DNA from: Polytrichum commune
Lineage: Eukaryota; Streptophyta; Polytrichopsida; Polytrichales; Polytrichaceae
Length of the DNA stretch: 64,000 bases
NCBI GenBank assembly: GCA_950295325.1
Contig: OX485807.1
Location: forward strand, 28,803,666-28,867,665
Direction: 5' to 3'
Each line of letters starts with the position of its first letter. Within the stretch, counting starts at the first letter, position 1. A program made the position numbers and the translations under genes. Shown here in pieces: positions 57,346-64,000 of this stretch. The notes below the pieces were generated by a model. That model saw nothing but the letters and a program-made list of their open reading frames with translations, was not told where the DNA came from and made no database searches.

Positions 57346-57500
57346 GTTTTGTGGGACTGACAATATTCCATGGAAAATTCCCCACATTGAGTCCGAATGT
57401 GGAGAATATTCCACGGGATACCATCAGTCCCACATAACACTGTTACAATCTAAACAATGTTGAGAATATTCTGTAGAATACTGACAATCCCACAAAACAC
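57346..57500. repeat. Hairpin repeat with a third arm
   Basis: Arms 57346-57392 and 57394-57440 pair imperfectly (GTTTTGTGGGACTGACAATA against the inverse of CCATCAGTCCCACATAACAC). A third, similar arm follows at 57457-57500 (ending ACTGACAATCCCACAAAACAC). The repeat resembles a small MITE with a tandem partial copy, or a microRNA-like foldback. Confidence 0.6.
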
Positions 57501-58140
57501 TATTACGAATCTAAATAATGTTATGAATAACCTTGCTTGTGTGTTGTAAAACCAGTAGGCTAAAACTGACAGCTCTTGATGCTGCCATTGGCCACCTCTT
57601 GACTTAACTAATGATGCATGAAAGCTTACATTATTAACCTCAAACCCAGGCAGTTGCAAAATTCTAGCCAATGGCCCCAGCTTCAGCTGGCTGAGACTCC
57701 AGTGAGCAGCTTCAATGACTCAACACCTTCAACTACAAAACAGCTTCACCTACAATACAAGCATCCAAGTCCCGGGAATTAACCTGCCCACCTGCTCGAA
57801 TCAACAACGACCCACCTCAATTCGATAGCAAATTCAGGGATAGCATGTGTTCAAGAGTGAATGTGCATGAACGAAGGGTATAAAAAACAAGAATACGGTA
57901 GAACCATGAGGCTCTGTCCTTTACTATGAAAGACTACAATTGTAGATGTCCACTTTGCTCATGCCAATTCATGATTATTCACTATACCAAACCTTTCTTG
58001 GATTTTGGGCACTTTCTTCCCAAATGTGGGTCAAGGATTGAAGCTACTCATTTATCACTCGAAATTTTTTAAATGAATAATCAAGAACTGTTGAAATAAC
58101 TATAGTTAACTAGATTTCTTTTAATGCATTTTAGGGAGCC

Positions 58141-58142
<2 letters not shown>
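57501..58142. other. Spacer, no gene seen
   Basis: It holds an isolated TATAGTTAACTAG motif at 58098 like those at 9385-9910. No coding signal. Confidence 0.5.

Positions 58143-58208
<66 letters not shown>
58143..58208. repeat. TA/GA microsatellite
   Basis: About 14 TA units pass into about 19 GA units, probably length-variable between individuals. Confidence 0.95.
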
Positions 58209-58210
<2 letters not shown>

Positions 58211-59054
58211 ATCCACATTAAATGAAGTGGACCAAAAATAACAAGAACAAGTAACGTCCAAGTGTGAACGCAAAGTGGTTAGGAAATTTGCTCTTGAAAC
58301 GAAGAAGTTGATGCATAGTCTCTGTCCTACAGACATAACCAGCAAATGAAGCAAAAAAACTTAGGTGCCGAAGTCTAACCTCCCGAATAAGGTATGAGTT
58401 GAGTTCCTGGGCTCCTGCTCAGAGAATACTAGGGAGCAAAGCAATATTGAATGTGAATTGTAGAGAAGGTGTGTGGAAGAGTGTTGGGCCTTTGAGAGTA
58501 AGAAGGCTCACAAAGAAAGTGGTTAGATAGAAGCTTTGCATATGGGGAAGGGAGGCCGAGTGCAATCCTAGGTGAGGGGATGTGGCACAATTGTGCTCAA
58601 ATGTTTGGGAGGTAGGAAATGCCCTTATAAAAAGGTGGTCTTCAATTCCATTCCTAAGGGAAATCTGGAATTGAGCCTACGCATGCGTGAACATGCACAA
58701 CCCTAGAAACAAGGGTGGTTTTAGAGCTCCTAAAGTCGGGTGGGATTAGGCCTATAGGGCGAGTTTCCATGTAGGCTGCTTGCCCATCAGATTCTAGTAT
58801 GAAAAAAGGACAATTCTGTCCAAATGTAGAGGGGATCTGGTGGGATAGGGTGTGTATGTGTCAACTAGCTACTCCCATCTTCTCAAATCTGGACTCACCT
58901 ACTAACCTCCTCCTCTTGGTTACGAAGAATGAAGTACTAGACCAACATTGATTCTCTTGAGTCTTTAATGACTCTTGATCCTTTGATGAATGACACTTAT
59001 AAGTCAAAAAATATCTAGTAGGTGCATGAAAGTCTAGCGGCATGTGTCCACGAC
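58209..59054. other. Spacer before foldback A, no gene seen
   Basis: No frame over 70 codons. It ends with the 9-bp target duplication GTCCACGAC (59046-59054) of the next element. Confidence 0.5.
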
Positions 59055-60384
59055 GGAGGACATTAAGTACCCCCCCACGAACTTTTCGGGGGGGGATATT
59101 CTGTCAGGGGGCAGCCCTCGACATTTTTTATGCACCCCCCCGAAAACTGCTGCCCGCTCGCCCGATTTCGAAAAAACTAGTGTACTTGCATTTTTGAAGG
59201 CTACTTGTCCACAAATCCCATATTGAGTGCACTTCATTTTCAAGGTCTCAAATCCAATATATATGTTCACTTCCATTGAGTAAATAAGCAATTGACTAGA
59301 TTTCATTTTCAAAGTGAAACCGTCAATAAAGCATGTAATTAACTTGAAAGTCAAAAATATTACAAAATCCTCATTACCATTGAGGTTATAATTTTTGTGA
59401 CTTACAATTGAAAGGGACTTTGTCATTCTAAAATGAAACTAAAATTTACGATTTATTTTTTTATTTTTATATATTATATATTATAGTTAATACCTTCTAC
59501 TATCACAAAGTTTTCATATGCATTTAAAATAGTTAAGTAAGATTGAATGCAACCAAGTCTAATATAGTTTGATTAATCCTAATTAAACCCAATTAAATCA
59601 GAAAATATGCTTACCAAATTAATTAAGCCTAATTAATCATAAATTATATTTGCTGGAGTTAATTCCATTTAAATCATGACTAATTCCAGTGAGTACATTT
59701 TATAATTAATTAGGTTAAATTAATTTGGTACACATATTTTCTGATTTAATTGGGCTTGAACATGATTAATTAGGATTAATAAAAAATTATTAGACTAAGT
59801 TGCATTCAATCTTACTTAACTAGTTTAAATGCGTATGAAAACTTTGTGATTGTAGAAGGTATTAAATATATATTAGATATTATATAGTATATATTGTATT
59901 ATATCATAGTATTTCATATAATGTTATATAATATAGTATATAGTATATTGTATTGTATTTAAAATATAAAAAGAAATCATAAATTTTAGTTTCATTTTAG
60001 AATGACGAAGTCCCTTTCAATTGTAAGTGACAAAAATTATAACCTCAATGGTAATGAGGATTTTGTAATATTTTTGACTTCCAAGTTAATTACATGCTTT
60101 ATTGACGGTTCCACTTTGAAAATGAAATCTAGTCAATTGCTTATTTACTCAATGAAAGTGATCATATATATTGGATTTGAGACCTTGAAAATGAAGTGCA
60201 CTCAATATGGGATTTGTGGACAAGTAGCCTTCAAAAATGCAAGTACACTAGTTTTTTCGAAATCGAGCGGGCGGGCATCAATTTTCGGGCGGGTGCAGAA
60301 AAAATGTCGGTGGCTGCCCCCTGACAGAATTCCCCCCCCCCCCCCCCCCGCCAAAAAGTTCGTGGGGGGTACTTCACGTCCTCC
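59055..60384. mobile_element. Foldback element A, complete copy (1330 bp)
   Basis: Inverted ends begin GGAGGACATTAAGTACCCCC and the inverse GGAGGACGTGAAGTACCCCC, flanked by perfect 9-bp duplications GTCCACGAC (59046-59054 and 60385-60393). The arms, about 600 and 685 bp, run to a central loop near 59650-59700. Each arm carries the same outward-facing frame (59034-59426 minus; 60002-60454 plus), and a C-rich tract of 18-19 bases at 60332-60350. A 9-bp duplication and long arms fit Mutator-like/foldback elements. No transposase. Confidence 0.9.
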
Positions 60385-60393
60385 GTCCACGAC

Positions 60394-61254
60394 CCTTCAC
60401 ATTCTAACAGACCACCAGAATGTGGTTGGATGGCAGCTTGCGCTTAACCCTTAAAGGACATATGCTTTCCCGATACCACACCCAAAATTTATTTTAAGCA
60501 TGATTAACTAATTAATTTACATAGGCTCTATTCTAAAGAAGTATAGATCTTGCTAAGGTGCCCGATTTGGCATTCTAAAAACCCCATTTGATGCAATGGA
60601 GTAGAAGTTTTGAACAAGATTCTCCCAAAATAATACCAAGCCCGTGGGGCTTGCATTGTCGTTTAAGGGTTAAGTACATGTGAATACCTCCAACCCATTA
60701 TTTTCTAGAATCTCATGGGCGTCCAGTCTACATGGAAACCCACCTTTAATGTCCTAAAATGTGTGTTGGAGTGTTGACTTTGTCAACGTTTTATCTCCTG
60801 CTTCCCGGGGTCTTGAGTCTTCGCCTCTCCTTCTTCTCACTCCTTCGAGGCACTGCCTCGGATCACGCACTCCGGGGGCCCGGACCGACTTAACTAAAAT
60901 TATTAATGCCAATAGCTATTGGTATGATGCATACCAAGTTACCAACGTGTACATGTTAATTTACCTTGTAAGGTAGCTGTTTTCCATCCCTTCCTATCCC
61001 TTCTTTTGTTTCTCACCTACTTCCATAGCTGCTTGGATCTGACATCTTCATCCAGGTCTGGGGGCCCCCGCTGTCTGTCGGCATTCTTGGGTTTACAATA
61101 ATGATGATGATGGGGGGGATTGGGTGATGGTGATTCGAAAGATCATCGTCGGCAGAAATTCAGGCAGCTATTTTGATTGGATCTGGAGCAGGGCTGTCGG
61201 CAAGCAAACAAGCAAAGCAAGCAAGTAAGTTAAAGCAAAGCAAGCCTGCTGCAC
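60394..61254. other. Spacer between foldback A copies
   Basis: A 71-codon ORF (60761-60976) lies in a locally GC-rich stretch. Repeated AAGCAAGCAAG phrases precede the next element (61203-61247). No gene recognised. Confidence 0.5.
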
Positions 61255-62424
61255 GGCAGACGATATGCTACCCCCTACGAGCTTTTCGGGGGGGGAATAT
61301 TCTGTCAGGGGGCAGCCCCCGACATTTTTCCTGCACCCGCCCGAAAACTGCTGCCCGCCCGCCCGATTTCGAAAAAACTAGTGTACTTGCATTTTTGAAG
61401 GCTACTTGTTCACAAATCCCATATTGAGTGCACTTCATTTTCAAGGTCTCAAATCCAATATATAAGTTCACTTCCATTGAGTAAATAAGCAATTGACTAG
61501 ATTTCATTTTCAAAGTGAAACCGTCAATAAAGCATGTAATTAACTTGGAAGTCAAAAATATTACAAAATCCTCATTACCGCTGAGGTTATAATTTTTGTC
61601 GCTTACAATTGAAGGGGACTTTGTCATTCTAAAATGAAACTAAATTTTATTTTTTTATTTTTTAATAATTTATAATATATTTAATACCTTCTACTATCAC
61701 AAAGTTTTCATATGCATTTAAACTAGTTAAGTAAGATTGAATGCAACTAAGTCTAATAATTTTTTATTAATCCTAATTATAGAAACACAAAAGGACACTG
61801 TATAGGGTGTAGTACACGGCTTTGGACATCGAGGAACACATAAGCACTGTGAAGAACATGGATGTTATTCATCGTCCTTCATCGTTTTTCATGTGTCCTT
61901 CATCGTCGCGAATATGTTAGACTTAGTTGCATTCAATCTTACTTAACTAGTTTAAATGCATATGAAAACTTTGTGATAGTAGAAGGTATTAACTATATTA
62001 TAAATTATTAAAAAATAAAAAAATAAATCATAAATTTTAGTTTCATTTTAGAATGACAAAGTCCCTTCAATTGTAAGTGACAAAAATTATAACCTCAGCG
62101 GTAATGAGGATTTTGTAATATTTTTGACTTCCAAGTTAATTACATGCTTTATTGACGGTTTCACTTTGAAAATGAAATCTAGTCAATTGCTTATTTACTC
62201 AATGGAAGTGAACATATATATTGGATTTGAGACCTTGAAAATGAAGTGCACTCAATATGGGATTTGTGGACAAGTAGCCTTCAAAAATGCAAGTACACTA
62301 GTTTTTTCGAAATCGGGCGGGCGGGCAGCAGTTTTCGGGCGGGTGCAAGAAAAATGTCGGGGGCTGCCCCCTGACAGAATATTCCCCCCCCGAAAAGCTC
62401 GTAGGGGGTAGCATATCGTCTGCC
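61255..62424. mobile_element. Foldback element A, complete copy (1170 bp)
   Basis: Perfect inverted ends GGCAGACGATATGCTACCCC and inverse, flanked by perfect 9-bp duplications CTGCTGCAC (61246-61254 and 62425-62433). The arms extend to about 61790 and from about 61916, around a loop of about 125 bp unlike that of the other copy. The outward frame is open in the left arm (61268-61627 minus) and shifted by a T-run change in the right arm (62124-62411 plus). Confidence 0.92.
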
Positions 62425-62433
62425 CTGCTGCAC

Positions 62434-63484
62434 TGCATTGCGTGTTGGAATAAATTTTTCAATGTTTTTTTGTGTTTTTTTTAGTGTGGAGGGGGTCTAA
62501 TAGTCGGTGAGTGATGTGCTTTCACGAGTTTTCTTTCTGTGTTAAGGGCAGCACCCAATTTATTGTTGCGGGTTTCGGATGCAGAAGCGAGGGATCTGTG
62601 TTGGAATTTGACGATTTTGAGGGTTTGGGGTTAAGGTTGTGGAAAGAAGGCATTTGTGGAGTCGAGGGTTTGGCTTAAGGTTCTGCCCTCCCTTGTGTCA
62701 TTTTTGTTGGCACCAGCTAGAGGTTCCTTGTCAAATTCTCAGCTACAACGGTGTCCGGAGTTTACAAATACAGCGTTGTTGCTCGAAGTTGACGAGGTCT
62801 AAGCCTTCAGAAACTAGGTCATGTTGCGCATGCGTCATACACTAAACTAAATTATGTACTAGGATTTGTCGAAGAGACTCAGCGGATTGTAGCAGACATG
62901 GTGAGAGAGCCTTTAAGCATCCAGGTTGCAAATTATGAGAGGTGTCAAAACTCTGACACGAAGCAATCGTGCATTTGAAATTTGAATATGTTCTAGGTTT
63001 GTGTTACAAACTGTCCGTGGTTTTTATTGTGATCTTGGAAGCCTGTCATTCTTTCTTGTAGTGTTGCAAGCTGTCAGTTTAGTTTTTCTATGTGTTGCAA
63101 ATTGTCCCTGTGACTCAGTCTTGCTCTGTCTGCAACAGCATTTAAAACCGTTTTAGTCTTCCGGACATGTTTTTGTTCTTAAAAAGGGTGGTTGATTGTA
63201 GGGCATACTTAACCAGGTGTGGGCGCGGCTGATGTTGCCCATGGTCGTGAATGCGAGCTGCGGCGAAAGCGGAAAGAACTGGGTGCTTTCTCGCACGCGT
63301 CGAGATGCTTGTGGTGACGAGTAGTTCGTCGTGGAATATGAGACATGGTAGTCGAGGGCCTGCAAGAAAACGAGCGCGGCAACGTCGGAGGCGGATGTGG
63401 GTGTTCCCCTTTATTGTCAGTTGTTCATGTGCATCAAATGACAGGATGTGGTCCCACAATATTCTGTGAATTACTTTAAGAATA
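62434..63484. other. Probable upstream region of the edge gene
   Basis: Base composition is less AT-rich than the spacers before it. Frames of 105 codons (63142-63459 minus) and 72 codons (63251-63469 plus) overlap each other, and the latter has an RKRARQRRRR basic stretch. The phrase GTGTTGCAA-x-CTGTC recurs at 63002, 63062 and 63092. A promoter/leader for the gene starting at 63879 is the simplest reading. Confidence 0.4.
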
Positions 63485-63878
63485 CTATAAGAAAAATCAG
63501 GGATACCTAACGGTGTTCACCTCACTGAAGAAGCCATTGAGAAGCTCACTCTCGATTGTAGTTTGGGTATTTTTGTTGAGGCTTGGATTGGATGAAAAAT
63601 ATTGGAATTGAAGAGTGGGAGTAAACAGGTGAACTTTGATGGCGGAAGATTAAGCGTCAGAAGGCAGGATGTATTCCGACATAATCCTATAGATTTCAAC
63701 AATACTACTACAAAAGTTTCAGAGATACCGGAGGTCTTCACCTCACTGAAGACGACATTGGGAAGCTCACTGTAGACGATGGGGTAATTTCAACGAGGCT
63801 TGAATTGGGAGATAACATTAGTATCAAAGAGTTGGAGCAAATTCACGTGAACATTGAACGGTGGAAGGTTAGGTCATC
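63485..63878. repeat. Imperfect 220-bp tandem repeat
   Basis: Two units start near 63485 and 63705. They share GAGATACC/GGGATACC, TCACCTCACTGAAGA, GAAGCTCACT, GAGGCTTG and GGTGGAAG/GGCGGAAG in order. In one frame the second unit reads LHLTEDDIGKLTVDDG and the first VHLTEEAIEKLT, so the repeat may be two related leader exons or decayed coding repeats, recalling the duplicated modules ahead of the kinases at 2049-2541. Confidence 0.55.
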
Positions 63879-64000
63879 ATGGAATTAGGTGGAAGCAACA
63901 CCCTATTGGAGAACCTACGCAGGGCGCGGGAAGTGGTGAAGGAGTTAAGGGCGAAGGAGGTGATATTTAACAAAAACCAGTGCCCGATCCTTCTTACCAA
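63879..64000 (+). CDS. Partial gene start: kinase-type helical N-terminus
   Basis: ATG at 63879 opens a frame of 40 codons that runs off the window. It reads MELGGSNTLLENLRRAREVV, then KELRAKEVIFNKNQCPILLT. The part EVVKELRAKEVIFNKNQCPI aligns without gaps to the kinase N-terminus ETVSELVQRVVQLNKRLCEL, sharing the spacing of Glu-Leu, Asn-Lys and Cys. This suggests a third, more distant member of the same kinase family. The alignment is short, so the call is tentative. Confidence 0.5.
   Translation, partial: MELGGSNTLLENLRRAREVVKELRAKEVIFNKNQCPILLT

Noticed and set aside
60332-60350. Poly-C run as a G-quadruplex or regulatory signal
   Set aside because: It replaces the shorter C run found in the equivalent place of other foldback A arms. 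Simple slippage or assembly error explains it.

Overview
The window looks like nuclear DNA of a land plant. Two intact protein genes per repeat unit carry plant-like splice signals. The rest is AT-rich, gene-poor sequence packed with decayed transposons, MITEs, foldback elements and a SINE. The kinase type and a Penelope-like reverse transcriptase suggest a seed-free plant (moss, liverwort, lycophyte or fern) rather than a flowering plant. That placement is inference from protein style; no organelle, rRNA or complete tRNA gene is visible.

The backbone is a direct segmental duplication. A unit of about 12 kb (653-12691) recurs as a unit of about 12.9 kb (36935-49793), offset by about 36.28 kb. 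Each unit holds, in order: a small reverse-strand ORF, a leader region with duplicated exon-like modules, a protein kinase with an N-terminal helical domain (4141-5682; 40394-41953), and the last long exon of an unrecognised protein with a degenerate P-loop-like motif (7422-8837; 43710-45125). Each then ends in a transposon-rich tail. The two genes were copied together and both pairs remain open, so they may act as a module. A third, related kinase-type N-terminus appears to begin at the right edge (63879-64000). A tract of about 1.37 kb upstream of the kinases shows no difference between the copies, while the flanks differ steadily, which points to gene conversion or strong constraint.

Between the units (12.7-36.9 kb) lie: a 1.1-kb dispersed repeat in two copies, the first abutting the duplication edge; a one-stop coding fragment; a 42-bp minisatellite; a tRNA-derived SINE; a 1.28-kb foldback element with a nested MITE; a Penelope-like retroelement remnant; a pogo-type nonautonomous element; a LINE zinc-finger remnant; and a pogo/Tigger DDE transposase pseudogene.

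The two units act as before/after snapshots. A 394-bp Harbinger-like MITE is present only in unit 1. An 890-bp TA-flanked element and a 360-bp LTR-like insertion are present only in unit 2. The last 14 kb (49.8-64 kb) holds a second copy of the foldback composite in opposite orientation, a hAT-like foldback, a hairpin repeat, and two complete copies (plus a fragment at the left window edge) of another foldback family with perfect 9-bp target-site duplications. All comparisons were made by eye from the sequence; no alignment or database search was run.
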